A stretch of DNA of 64,000 nt from JAPPLB01 sp965218555. Lineage in GTDB: Bacteria > Acidobacteriota > Terriglobia > Bryobacterales > UBA6623. The notes below the pieces were generated by a model that saw only the letters and a list, made by a program, of their open reading frames with translations, ran no database searches and had not been told where the DNA came from. Made by a program: the position numbers and the translations under genes. Positions within the stretch are counted from its first letter, which is position 1. The number at the start of each line of letters is the position of its first letter. The DNA is taken from NCBI GenBank assembly GCA_965218555.1, contig OZ244625.1, positions 1,302,001 to 1,366,000 of the forward strand, written 5' to 3'. Below are positions 8,142-16,014 of this stretch, piece by piece.

Positions 8142-9176
8142 CTAACTCGGCACGGCCATTGAGCGGTTCGCCTGCCAGAGCTGCACGTAAGGCTGGAGGC
8201 CGTCCATCATTTTCTTGAAGCCGTCGAAGGTCAGTGACTGTGGACCGTCGCTCCACGCGGATTCCGGATTCGGGTGTGTTTCCACCATCATGCCGTCAGC
8301 TCCGATTGCGACGCAGGCGCACGCGATCTGAGGAATGAGGTCGCGCCGGCCTGAAGAGTGTGCCGGATCGAGCACAACCGGCAAATGCGTCAACTTGTTC
8401 AGGACCGGTACGGCTTGAATATCTAGTACATTGCGCGTCTCGCTTTCAAAGGTTCGAATCCCACGCTCGCACAGAATGACATTCGGGTTGCCGTGCGATA
8501 CGACGTACTCCGCCGAGAGCAACAACTCCTTGATGGTCGAACTCAATCCTCTCTTCAGCATGACCGGCCGGTCCACTCGCCCGACTGCCTTCAGCAGCGG
8601 GAAGTTCTGGACGTTCCGGGCGCCGATCTGCAGGATGTCCGTGTATTCCGTCACAAGATTCACGTTCGTCACGGTCATCACTTCCGTGATGACTGCCAGA
8701 CCGTGCGCGTCACCCGCCTTGCGCAACAACTTGAGCCCTTCTTCCTCAAGGCCCTGGAAGTCGTAGGGGGAAGTTCGGGGCTTGTACGCGCCGCCGCGAA
8801 GGATCTTTCCGCCCGCGGAAGCCACCGCTTCGGCCGATGCCATAATCTGCTCTTCGGTTTCGACGGAACAAGGACCCGCCATCACAACGAACTCGTCTCC
8901 GCCGACGACGGAGTTTCCGATTGTGATCCGCGTTCGGTCCAATTTGTACTGGCGGCTCACAAACTTATACGGTGCCGAAATCCGCACCGCGCTCTCCACT
9001 GAATCATAGGACCGTAGCGATTCCAGGCAATGTGTCACATCTCCCGTACCGACCGCAGCGATCACAACCCGTTCTTCTCCCTGGATGGAATGAACTCGGT
9101 ATCCGAAATCCTCAATCCTTTTGCAGATGTCTTCAATCTGGTCTTTCGTCGCGCCTAACTTCATCGATATGATCAT
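8142..9176 (-). CDS. aroF: 3-deoxy-7-phosphoheptulonate (DAHP) synthase
   Basis: Catalyses the first step of the shikimate pathway, condensing phosphoenolpyruvate with erythrose 4-phosphate in the cytoplasm. The 344-residue protein is of the type Ib form with an N-terminal ferredoxin-like regulatory domain (about 1-70), as in the Thermotoga and Bacillus-type enzymes, where this domain mediates feedback inhibition by aromatic amino acids. Signatures: MAGPCSVE, RGGAYKPRTSPYDFQG, MLKRG and DPAHSSGRR. The ATG at 9176 gives the family-typical N-terminus MIISMKLG. A GTG at 9203 lies inside a terminator stem and is unlikely. The upstream leader has a promoter, an aromatic-rich leader peptide and an attenuator hairpin, so expression is probably controlled by supply of aromatic amino acids. 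The far upstream flank has been displaced by an IS element. Confidence 0.95.
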   Translation of the reverse strand: MIISMKLGATKDQIEDICKRIEDFGYRVHSIQGEERVVIAAVGTGDVTHCLESLRSYDSVESAVRISAPYKFVSRQYKLDRTRITIGNSVVGGDEFVVMAGPCSVETEEQIMASAEAVASAGGKILRGGAYKPRTSPYDFQGLEEEGLKLLRKAGDAHGLAVITEVMTVTNVNLVTEYTDILQIGARNVQNFPLLKAVGRVDRPVMLKRGLSSTIKELLLSAEYVVSHGNPNVILCERGIRTFESETRNVLDIQAVPVLNKLTHLPVVLDPAHSSGRRDLIPQIACACVAIGADGMMVETHPNPESAWSDGPQSLTFDGFKKMMDGLQPYVQLWQANRSMAVPS

Positions 9177-9193
9177 CAAGGCCCCCGCAAATG

Positions 9194-9257
9194 AAAAACC
9201 CACTCAGCGCGAGTGGGCGGGCTCACAACAACAACTCAGTTCGAACCGACGCCACTC
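9194..9257 (-). promoter_or_regulatory. Transcription attenuator in the aroF leader
   Basis: On the minus strand, CCCACTC (9217-9211), a 5-nt loop and GAGTGGG (9205-9199) form a perfect 7-bp stem followed by TTTTT (9198-9194), a classic intrinsic terminator ending 17 nt before the aroF ATG. Upstream, GAGTGG at 9257-9252 duplicates the 3' arm and can pair with the 5' arm instead, which would form an antiterminator. A short reading frame with Phe, Tyr, Trp and Phe codons precedes it. The arrangement matches ribosome-mediated attenuation. A clear region-1 pairing partner was not found. Confidence 0.75.
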
Positions 9258-9263
9258 TGCGGG

Positions 9264-9311
9264 TCAACCGCCCGTAAAGGGAAGCCAGGAATAGGCGCGT
9301 CCGAACAGCAT
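9264..9311 (-). CDS. Putative aroF leader peptide
   Basis: An ATG at 9311 opens a 15-codon frame encoding MLFGRAYSWLPFTGG and ending in TGA at 9264-9266. Four of its fifteen residues are aromatic (Phe3, Tyr7, Trp9, Phe12), as expected of a leader that senses charged aromatic tRNAs. The stop lies 7 nt before the antiterminator arm. No Shine-Dalgarno sequence is visible and the predicted transcript start is only about 5 nt upstream, so translation would have to be leaderless. This is the main reservation. Confidence 0.6.
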   Translation of the reverse strand: MLFGRAYSWLPFTGG

Positions 9312-9322
9312 GGTAACCGTGC

Positions 9323-9351
9323 AGTATATCAGCGTCCACTGGACCTGTCCA
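9323..9351 (-). promoter_or_regulatory. aroF promoter
   Basis: On the minus strand, TGGACA (9351-9346) and TATACT (9328-9323) are separated by exactly 17 bp, close to the sigma-70 consensus. The -35 box shares its first two bases with the left target-site copy of the IS element, so the insertion left the core promoter intact but replaced everything upstream of it. Confidence 0.7.
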
Positions 9352-9367
9352 GTCACACACTCGTTCG
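9350..9367. repeat. Left copy of the 18-bp target-site duplication
   Basis: CAGTCACACACTCGTTCG is present here and, identically and in the same orientation, at 10831-10848, flanking the insertion sequence. A direct repeat of this length fits the long target duplications reported for IS1202-type elements. Confidence 0.85.
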
Positions 9368-10830
9368 TGTCAACGCCCAATAGAAATGTCCCCTTGTACG
9401 TCAAGAGGGAATCGTCGTCGTCGAGGCGGTGGGAATGTGGGAATCGCGGCAGCGATTTCCGTCATTTCCACAGCCCGCCGCGCCGCCGCGTCGTTTTTTC
9501 CACGGCCGGGTAGCGCCGCCAAGGATGGTCGGCCGCTGGTGGCCGCGGCAGCGGCGCCCTGCGAGGCCGCGGCTCAGCATGCCGCTGCGGTTGCGGCCGC
9601 GCCAGCGGCTCGAAGGCCACCTCGCGATCCTGGTGCACCACTCGCAGCTCCCCACCCCGCGCTTGTTGCACCGTCACTCGTGCTCCCGCTCCCAGGTCTT
9701 GATTCCGCTTGGGCTTCAACTGCAAGAAGCGATTCTCAAAACGCACCACCCAGTCGTTGGAGACCACCCGTTCAGCTTCCAAACAAAACACCCCTCTCAG
9801 GTCCAGGCCCTCAGGCACAGGCCGGTGAAAGTTCGCCGCCGCCGGTTGCCGCCCGAAGCGGGCGTTGTGCTCCTCCAGATAGCCCTGCTGCAGATAGCGG
9901 TTCGCCGCCTCGTAATCGCTGATCCCCGCCAGCCGCCTCTTCTTGATCAGACGGTCTTGATGCGTTCCGTGGTGGCGCTCCACACGCCCTTTCGCCTGCG
10001 GGGACGACGCCACAATGATCCCGATGCCCAGCTTCGCGCACATGCGTCCGAACTGCGTCTGCGGCTCGACTCCTTCGATGGCTTCCCGTGATGTCGGCCG
10101 CCGCTGGTAGACGTTCTTCCCATCGCAGTACAACGCCTGCGGAACGCCGTATCGACGCACCCACGCTTGCAGCAGATCGGCGGCCGCCCAAGTCGTCTCC
10201 TCGTCCGAGAAACGGCACAGCCCCAGACCGCTCGCATCGTCGACGAAGTTCATCAGACAAGCTTGAGGTCCACGTCCCTCCAGCCAATGGTGGTGCGAGC
10301 CGTCGAGTTGCACCAGCTCGCCGAAGTGCGCCCGCCGCTGCCGTCGCCTGCGGTGCGGCCGGCGCTTTCTGCTGTGGCTCCACAGACCGCCCGCCCGCAT
10401 CCAGCACCGCAAGGTCTCGCGGGACACTTCGATCTCGTGATCCGATGCCAAATGTTCCGCCGCCAGCGTCGGCCCAAAGCGCTCGCCCGGCCCTCCCCCG
10501 TAGTGCTCCCGCACCAACTCCAAAACCCGCTCGCGGCGCTTTTCATCGGCGCGGTTCGAAGCACGGCCAACATGGCCGTGCAGCAGCGCCTTGCCCCCTC
10601 CCTCGCCGTAGCGCTTCTTCAGACGCTTCGCCTGCCGATAGCTCACCCCCATCAACGTGGCCGCTTCTGTCAGCTTCACATCCCCGCGCTGCACCCGGCT
10701 CAGCACTTCACCACGCCTGATTTCCTTCGTGCTCATCCATGTCCTTCCCAATCTCGGCTCCTCCTTCGGAGCCCCAGATTAGGGGACATTTCTATCGGGC
10801 GCTCATGGGGACATTATCATTGGGCTACAA
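9368..10830 (-). mobile_element. Complete insertion sequence, IS1202/ISNCY-like
   Basis: A 1,463-bp element bounded by an 18-bp direct repeat. The left end reads TGTCAACGCCC followed by AATAGAAATGTCCCC. The right end, read inward on the minus strand, has a terminal TGTAGCCCAATGATAATGTC block (about 10829-10810) and a second internal copy, CCCGATAGAAATGTCCCCT, near 10797-10776 that matches the left end even better. It carries one intact transposase gene. The intact ends and perfect duplication indicate a recent insertion. Family placement rests on the transposase sequence and the long duplication. Confidence 0.85.
9462..10736 (-). CDS. DDE transposase, IS1202/ISNCY-like
   Basis: A 424-residue transposase. 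The N-terminal helix-turn-helix (about residues 15-45) contains the recognisable segment LMGVSYRQAKRLKKRYGEGG. The catalytic integrase-like core shows the acidic triad as LDGSHHHW (Asp), YCDGKNVY (Asp) and KGRVERHHG (Glu). The C-terminal tail is basic and proline-rich. The ATG at 10736 is preferred because GGAAGGA lies 5-8 nt upstream, whereas the in-frame TTG at 10751 has no good site. No frameshift or internal stop is present, so the element may be active. It is transcribed toward aroF. Confidence 0.9.
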   Translation of the reverse strand: MSTKEIRRGEVLSRVQRGDVKLTEAATLMGVSYRQAKRLKKRYGEGGGKALLHGHVGRASNRADEKRRERVLELVREHYGGGPGERFGPTLAAEHLASDHEIEVSRETLRCWMRAGGLWSHSRKRRPHRRRRQRRAHFGELVQLDGSHHHWLEGRGPQACLMNFVDDASGLGLCRFSDEETTWAAADLLQAWVRRYGVPQALYCDGKNVYQRRPTSREAIEGVEPQTQFGRMCAKLGIGIIVASSPQAKGRVERHHGTHQDRLIKKRRLAGISDYEAANRYLQQGYLEEHNARFGRQPAAANFHRPVPEGLDLRGVFCLEAERVVSNDWVVRFENRFLQLKPKRNQDLGAGARVTVQQARGGELRVVHQDREVAFEPLARPQPQRHAEPRPRRAPLPRPPAADHPWRRYPAVEKTTRRRGGLWK

Positions 10831-10848
10831 CAGTCACACACTCGTTCG
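10831..10848. repeat. Right copy of the 18-bp target-site duplication
   Basis: Identical to 9350-9367. Joining the sequence left of 9350 to that right of 10848 restores the ancestral divergent aroF-lpdA intergenic region. Confidence 0.85.
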
Positions 10849-11187
10849 GATGGCAACAGTGGTGATCCATACATGAGCGGTCCTCCTTGTGCGGTAGAGT
10901 CGCAGACGGGTGATGCGCGATTCGGTGCACAGGTCTTCCAAAAGGTGTTTGGCGACCGGGGGCCGACCTCGTTGTTCCGCACGTTCCATGGGCGGGATGT
11001 CTCCTGATCTTGAGACCCCTGCCACAGAAGCGCCGGGCTTCCCGTTAATGGCTCCTGCAGGGCCACGGGCAGGCCGCGGCATGTCCCCGCTTTTTCCTTT
11101 TGGGGCACAGTGACGGCTTGGCGGACCGAAAGCATTGGGACGGATGGGGGGGAAAGGCCCTCTGATAAACTGAGGGCTCTCTCATAC
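10849..11187. other. Intergenic region upstream of lpdA, no gene recognised
   Basis: This 339-bp stretch between the IS and lpdA was adjacent to the aroF promoter before the insertion. An 82-codon minus-strand frame (11082-10834) is open but has no recognisable motif and no good ribosome site. No convincing lpdA promoter was found. Confidence 0.5.
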
Positions 11188-12582
11188 ATGGAATACGACC
11201 TTCTTGTGATTGGCAGCGGTCCCGGAGGCTATGTGGCCGCGATTCGGGCCGGCCAATATGGCCTGAACGTGGGCGTTATCGAGAAGGACAAGATGCTCGG
11301 CGGCACCTGTCTGCATGTTGGTTGTATTCCGACTAAAGCGCTTCTGTACTACGCCGAACTTTACGAACACGCCCTCAACGGTGAACAGTGGGGCATCAAG
11401 CACACCGGCATCGAGCTCGATTTCAAGACGATTAACAAGCGCAAGACCGAGGTCGTGGTCAAGCACGCCAAAGGCGTCGAATTTCTCTTCAAGAAGAACA
11501 AGGTTGAGGGCATTCGGGGTTATGGCCGGCTTCTCGGCGGCGGCAAAGTCGAGGTGAACGGCGACGGAGATCGCCGCACGCTGAGCACCAAGAACATCAT
11601 TCTGGCGTCGGGTTCGGTGGCGCGCATGCTGCCGGGCCTTGAAGTGGATTCCGAGTGCATTCTTACCAATATCGAGATCCTTGACCTTGAGTACGTTCCC
11701 AAATCGCTGGCCATCATCGGCGCGGGAGCTGTCGGTGTTGAGTTTGCCTCCATCTTCCGGAGCTTTGGTACGGAAGTGACGATCCTTGAGATGCTTCCTC
11801 GCCTGGTCCCGATCGAGGATGAGGAGGTTTCCAAGGAGCTGGCCCGCGCCTTCAAGAAAAAGGGCATCCAACTGGAGGTCGGTGCAAAGGTCGAAAGGGT
11901 CAAGAACTCTCGCAGCGGCGTGGATTTGGAATACATCGACTCCCAAGGAGAACAGAAAAAGCTTTCCGCTCAGAAGCTGCTCGTAGCCGTCGGCCGCAAG
12001 CCCAATACGGAAAACGTCGGCATCGAAAACACCAAGATCAAGATGGACCGCGACTTCGTGGTCGCCGACGAGTGGATGCGAACCACCGAGCCCGGCGTCT
12101 ACGCCATCGGTGACATCGTCGCGGGCACGCCGCAACTCGCCCACGTCGCCATGATGGAAGGCCTTGTCGCCGTGGGCCGTATCGCCGGCAAAGATGTAGC
12201 GCCGATCAACTATCTGCAGAACCCCTCGGCAACCTACTGTGAGCCGCAGATCGGCAGCGTTGGACTCACTGAAGCCAAGGCCCGTGAACAAGGACACAAC
12301 GTCAAGGTCGGCAAGTTTCCCTTTGCGGGCAATAGCAAAGCGTCCATCATTGGCTCGCACGGCGGCTTTGTGAAGGTTGTTGCGGAGGAGACATACGGTG
12401 AGATTCTCGGCGTGCACATCATCGGCCCTTCCGCGACTGAATTGATCAATGAAGCCGTGGTCGCGCTGTCAAGTGAAGCAACGGTTGCGTCGATCATGAC
12501 CACGATCCACGCGCATCCCACGCTGGCCGAGGCAGTGCAGGAAGGATTCAACAGCCTAGCCGGACTGGCGATCAACGCCTGA
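11188..12582 (+). CDS. lpdA: Dihydrolipoyl dehydrogenase (E3)
   Basis: The E3 flavoprotein of 2-oxoacid dehydrogenase complexes, which reoxidises dihydrolipoyl groups with NAD+ in the cytoplasm. It has 464 residues, the usual length. The ATG at 11188 places the FAD-binding motif GSGPGG at residues 9-14. An in-frame ATG at 11110 would add 26 unsupported residues. The redox-active disulfide is in GGTCLHVGCIPTK, the NAD-binding motif is GAGAVGVEF, the second FAD motif is YAIGDI, and the C-terminal dimer segment HAHPTLAEA supplies the catalytic His-Glu pair. lipB starts 7 bp downstream and an E2 gene follows, so the three are very probably cotranscribed. No E1 subunit gene is present in the window. 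Confidence 0.95.
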   Translation: MEYDLLVIGSGPGGYVAAIRAGQYGLNVGVIEKDKMLGGTCLHVGCIPTKALLYYAELYEHALNGEQWGIKHTGIELDFKTINKRKTEVVVKHAKGVEFLFKKNKVEGIRGYGRLLGGGKVEVNGDGDRRTLSTKNIILASGSVARMLPGLEVDSECILTNIEILDLEYVPKSLAIIGAGAVGVEFASIFRSFGTEVTILEMLPRLVPIEDEEVSKELARAFKKKGIQLEVGAKVERVKNSRSGVDLEYIDSQGEQKKLSAQKLLVAVGRKPNTENVGIENTKIKMDRDFVVADEWMRTTEPGVYAIGDIVAGTPQLAHVAMMEGLVAVGRIAGKDVAPINYLQNPSATYCEPQIGSVGLTEAKAREQGHNVKVGKFPFAGNSKASIIGSHGGFVKVVAEETYGEILGVHIIGPSATELINEAVVALSSEATVASIMTTIHAHPTLAEAVQEGFNSLAGLAINA

Positions 12583-12589
12583 CTTGTTC

Positions 12590-13291
12590 ATGACGGTTTC
12601 GACTCTAGCTGCGGTCGATAGTCGGGCCCAGTCGAGCCTGACGGAGCGTATCTGTGAATACCAGGACCTTGGATGTGTCGCGTACAGGTCCGCCTGGGAC
12701 TTGCAGCGGGAGACCGTCAGCCGACGCAAGGCCGGTGAGATTCCCGATCGTCTTTTCTTCGTTGAGCACCCGCACGTGGTCAGCATGGGACGTAACGCCA
12801 AGGAACAGAACGTCCTCGTCCCACGTGAGTTTTTTTTGAAGAAAGGCATCGATTATTGGGAGACAGATCGCGGCGGCGATGTAACCTATCATGGTCCCGG
12901 GCAGATTGTCGGCTACCCCATACTGGATTTGAAAGACTGGAAGCGCGACGTGCTGGCATTTGTCAGAGCGCTGGAGCAAGTCATGGTCGACACCGTGGCC
13001 GAATTCGGCGTCTCGGCGGGCCGCGTGCCGGGGGCCACCGGTATTTGGGTCGGCCCCGCCAAACTGGGCGCCATCGGAGTCCACATCAGCCGTTGGGTGA
13101 CCTCGCACGGTTTCGCGCTCAATGTATCGACAGACTTGAGCTATTTCGGCTATATCGTTCCCTGTGGTCTGACGAGGCCCGTCACGTCGATGGAGAGCCT
13201 GCTTGGTGCGGCGCCGCCCGTAGCGGACATCAAGCGAGCTTTGGTGAGAAACTTCGGGGCGGTCTTCCAGCGAACCATGCAGGAGCTGTGA
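12590..13291 (+). CDS. lipB: Lipoyl (octanoyl) transferase
   Basis: Transfers octanoyl groups from acyl carrier protein to lipoyl domains, the first step of endogenous lipoate synthesis. Family signatures in 233 residues: RGGDVTYHGPGQIVGYP, GATGIWV, KLGAIGVHISRWVTSHGFALNV, and the catalytic Cys in IVPCGL. The ATG at 12590 is chosen over a TTG at 12584. It lies between the E3 gene and a lipoyl-bearing E2 gene, so enzyme and substrate protein are coexpressed. lipA is not in the window. Confidence 0.93.
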   Translation: MTVSTLAAVDSRAQSSLTERICEYQDLGCVAYRSAWDLQRETVSRRKAGEIPDRLFFVEHPHVVSMGRNAKEQNVLVPREFFLKKGIDYWETDRGGDVTYHGPGQIVGYPILDLKDWKRDVLAFVRALEQVMVDTVAEFGVSAGRVPGATGIWVGPAKLGAIGVHISRWVTSHGFALNVSTDLSYFGYIVPCGLTRPVTSMESLLGAAPPVADIKRALVRNFGAVFQRTMQEL

Positions 13292-13342
13292 GGGTGGGGC
13301 ACACCACGCCAGCCGGCGGCCACTGAGCCATACGAGGAACTC

Positions 13343-14599
13343 ATGAGCGACGTCGTAATGCCCCAGATGGGCGAAAGCATCGTTGAAGGCACGATCACAA
13401 AATGGATGAAGCAGATCGGTGACACGGTCGAGCGAGACGAACCCTTGTTCGAGATCTCCACCGACAAGGTCGACTCCGAGGTGCCCGCACCGGTCGCCGG
13501 CGTACTTGAGGAGATCTTCGTCCAAGAAGGCGAGACCGTGGAAATCAACACGCTCGTTGCGAGGATCGGCGATGGTTCGGGCGGCGGTGAAGATGAGGCG
13601 CCCGACGAACCTGCCAAGCCAGAGCCGGCCGCACCGGCCCCCGCAACCAAAGCCGCGCCGGTGGTCGCCGATGGCAAACCCGACGGCGGCAAGCGGATTC
13701 GCTCATCTCCGCTGGTGCGTCGGCTCGCGAAAGATCACAACATCGACCTGAGCCAAATCACCGGAACCGGTCAAGGCGGCCGTATTTCGAAGAAGGACAT
13801 CGACGCCTACTTGAAGGCCCGCGAAAGTGCGGCGGCAGCCCCCGCTTCCGCTCCCGTTTCCGAAGAAGCACTGGGAACCTTCCGGCCTGCGCCGGCGGCA
13901 CGCTTCGGCAGCCACACGGTCGAACCGCTCTCGACGATGCGGCGCAAGATCGCCGAGCACATGTCGCTCACCATGCGACTTGCACCGCACGTGTCGACGA
14001 TTCATCAGATCGACTGCTCCGTCATCGTCAAGGCGCGTGACGAAGCCAAGGACAAGTTCCTCGAACAGAACGGTACGAAGCTCACTTTCATGCCGTTTTT
14101 TCTACGTGCATCCGCCGCTGCGCTCAAAGAATACCCCGCAATCAACGTCTCGCTTGATGGCGACCAAGTTGTCATCCATAAGGAGATAAACATCGGGATG
14201 GCCGTGGCGCTCACTGCAGGGCTGATTGTCCCGGTGCTCCCGGCTGTCGATGAGAAAAGCATCCTCGGGCTGCAAAAGGTGGTGAACGACCTCGCCAACC
14301 GCGCCCGCAACAAGCAGCTCAAGCCCGACGAAGTGACCCAAGGAACCTTTTCGATCACAAACTACGGAAGTTACGGCAGCTTGTTCGCGACGCCGGCGAT
14401 TAATCAGCCGCAGTCCGCTATCCTTGGGCTCGGCGCGATCCACAAGGCTCCTGTTGTGGTAGGCGACGCCATCGGCATCCGCTCGATCTGCTATGCCACG
14501 CTGAGCTTTGACCATCGCGTTATCGACGGCGCGCTCGCCGATCAGTTCATGACTCACTTCAAAGGAGTGATCGAGAACTGGACCGAGCCGATCCTCTGA
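13343..14599 (+). CDS. 2-oxoacid dehydrogenase E2, dihydrolipoyllysine acyltransferase
   Basis: Core acyltransferase of a 2-oxoglutarate, branched-chain or pyruvate dehydrogenase complex. Domains: one lipoyl domain (about 1-78, lipoyl Lys42 in the ISTDKVDSE motif); an Ala/Pro linker; a peripheral-subunit-binding domain (about 113-155, SSPLVRRLAKDHNIDL); a second linker; and the catalytic domain (about 190-418) ending with the DHRVIDGA active site. The start has GAGGA at 13334-13338. The single-lipoyl layout and sequence resemble SucB/branched-chain types, but the substrate cannot be fixed without the E1 partner. It is the third gene of the lpdA-lipB-E2 set. Confidence 0.9.
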   Translation: MSDVVMPQMGESIVEGTITKWMKQIGDTVERDEPLFEISTDKVDSEVPAPVAGVLEEIFVQEGETVEINTLVARIGDGSGGGEDEAPDEPAKPEPAAPAPATKAAPVVADGKPDGGKRIRSSPLVRRLAKDHNIDLSQITGTGQGGRISKKDIDAYLKARESAAAAPASAPVSEEALGTFRPAPAARFGSHTVEPLSTMRRKIAEHMSLTMRLAPHVSTIHQIDCSVIVKARDEAKDKFLEQNGTKLTFMPFFLRASAAALKEYPAINVSLDGDQVVIHKEINIGMAVALTAGLIVPVLPAVDEKSILGLQKVVNDLANRARNKQLKPDEVTQGTFSITNYGSYGSLFATPAINQPQSAILGLGAIHKAPVVVGDAIGIRSICYATLSFDHRVIDGALADQFMTHFKGVIENWTEPIL

Positions 14600-14706
14600 G
14601 TCTGGTTGCTCCACAGCCGGGTAGCCGATGCTCCCGGAAGCGTTAATAGGTTTCGGCGAGGCCACAACATGGCTTGGCCTATGCCAGGGGAGCAGGTGGC
14701 GGCAGT

Positions 14707-16002
14707 TCAAGTAAGAAGTTCTTGAACAGCTTCAAAGGGCTCGTCAATTACCCGGACGGGGCGTCCGACGTTGCTCTGGTACATCTGGTGATAGTCAATG
14801 CCCAGCTTGGCGTAGATGGTCGCAATGAAATCGGGAACGTGGATCGGTCGCTCGATGACCTCCCAGCAATTGTGGTCGGTCGCGCCGAGCGTCCTTCCCC
14901 CCTCGACGCCACCGCCGGCCACGACGAGAGAGAAAGCGGCAGGCCAGTGATCTCGACCATCGTTGACGTTGATCTCCGGGGTGCGCCCGAACTCGGTGCC
15001 AACGATGACCATCGTCGTTCCGAGCATGTCCTGCTCGTGCAGATCTTCCAGCAAGGCGGAGAAGGCGCGATCCAGCTCGGGTAGCTTTTTCGTAGAGATA
15101 TCGTTGAACAGGTTGAAGTGATGGTCCCATCCGCTGCTGCGCACACTGACAAGCCGCACACCTTCTTCGACCAGCCGCCTGGCCAAGAGACAACCCTGTC
15201 CCAACGACGTGCGACCATACTTCTCCCGCAGCTTTTCAGGTTCCGATTCTATTTTGAAGGCGCGTTTTGCTCTCTCGGAACGGATGAGCGTCAGAGCGGT
15301 CTGATGATGCGTATCCATGGCATCGACGATTCCCATGGTATCCATGCGGCGGAATTGCTGGTCCGCCAATCGAAGCAGAGAGTTTCGTCGATCCATTCGT
15401 GCCCAGTCCACACCCAAGGGAAGATCCAAGTCACGTACTTTGTAGTTCTCCTTGTTCGGATCGCTGGCCAGGAACGGATTATATTTCGGACCCAGGAAAG
15501 CCGCTTGCTCCCACTTCCTGACCGGTCCACCGGCAAGGATGTAGGGAGGCAGCTCGTTGCGGGGCGGTAGTTCCTTGGCAATAACCGAGCCATAAGAAGG
15601 GAACTGCAAAGTGGAGCGCGGTGCGTGGCCGCTGAGCATGAACGCCTGAGCCGACTCGTGCACGGCGTCTTTGCTGGTCATCGAGCGGATGATGGTGTAT
15701 TTGTCCGCATGCTTTGCGCTGAGCGGGAGAAGCTCGCCGACTTCAATGCCCGGGACGTTGGTGGGGATGGACCCGAACTTGCTGCGATAGCTTTCTTTCG
15801 CCGCGGGCTTCGGATCCCAACTCTCGAATTGGCTGAGGCCGCCGGCCAGCCAGAGCAGGATGATCGAGAGATCCTCGGGCTTGGGTGCGCCTCCCGGCGT
15901 GGCCGCGCGCAGGGCGAGGGCCTCGCCCAGTCTGAACCGACCGAACAGCGTCAGCGCACCCACGCTCAGGAAAGATCGGCGACTGAATGAATGGAAAGCC
16001 AT
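14707..16002 (-). CDS. DUF1501 family exported protein (cluster B)
   Basis: A 431-residue DUF1501 protein with a twin-arginine-type signal (SRRSFLSVGALTLFG, residues about 7-22). Conserved segments include LAGGLSQFESWDPKP near residue 53, GTEFGRTPEINVNDGRDHWP near 330-350, and a C-terminal RPVRVIDEPFEAV. It is the last gene of a three-gene minus-strand group, beginning 12 bp after the DUF1549/DUF1553 gene ends. It converges on the E2 gene with 107 bp between them. Compared with the cluster A paralogue it is shorter by about 28 residues. Confidence 0.9.
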   Translation of the reverse strand: MAFHSFSRRSFLSVGALTLFGRFRLGEALALRAATPGGAPKPEDLSIILLWLAGGLSQFESWDPKPAAKESYRSKFGSIPTNVPGIEVGELLPLSAKHADKYTIIRSMTSKDAVHESAQAFMLSGHAPRSTLQFPSYGSVIAKELPPRNELPPYILAGGPVRKWEQAAFLGPKYNPFLASDPNKENYKVRDLDLPLGVDWARMDRRNSLLRLADQQFRRMDTMGIVDAMDTHHQTALTLIRSERAKRAFKIESEPEKLREKYGRTSLGQGCLLARRLVEEGVRLVSVRSSGWDHHFNLFNDISTKKLPELDRAFSALLEDLHEQDMLGTTMVIVGTEFGRTPEINVNDGRDHWPAAFSLVVAGGGVEGGRTLGATDHNCWEVIERPIHVPDFIATIYAKLGIDYHQMYQSNVGRPVRVIDEPFEAVQELLT

Positions 16003-16014
16003 AAGGGACCTTTC

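Noticed and set aside
10834..11082. An 82-codon minus-strand frame upstream of lpdA as a gene disrupted by the IS
   Set aside because: Its stop codon lies within the target-site sequence and would be the same without the IS. There are no motifs.
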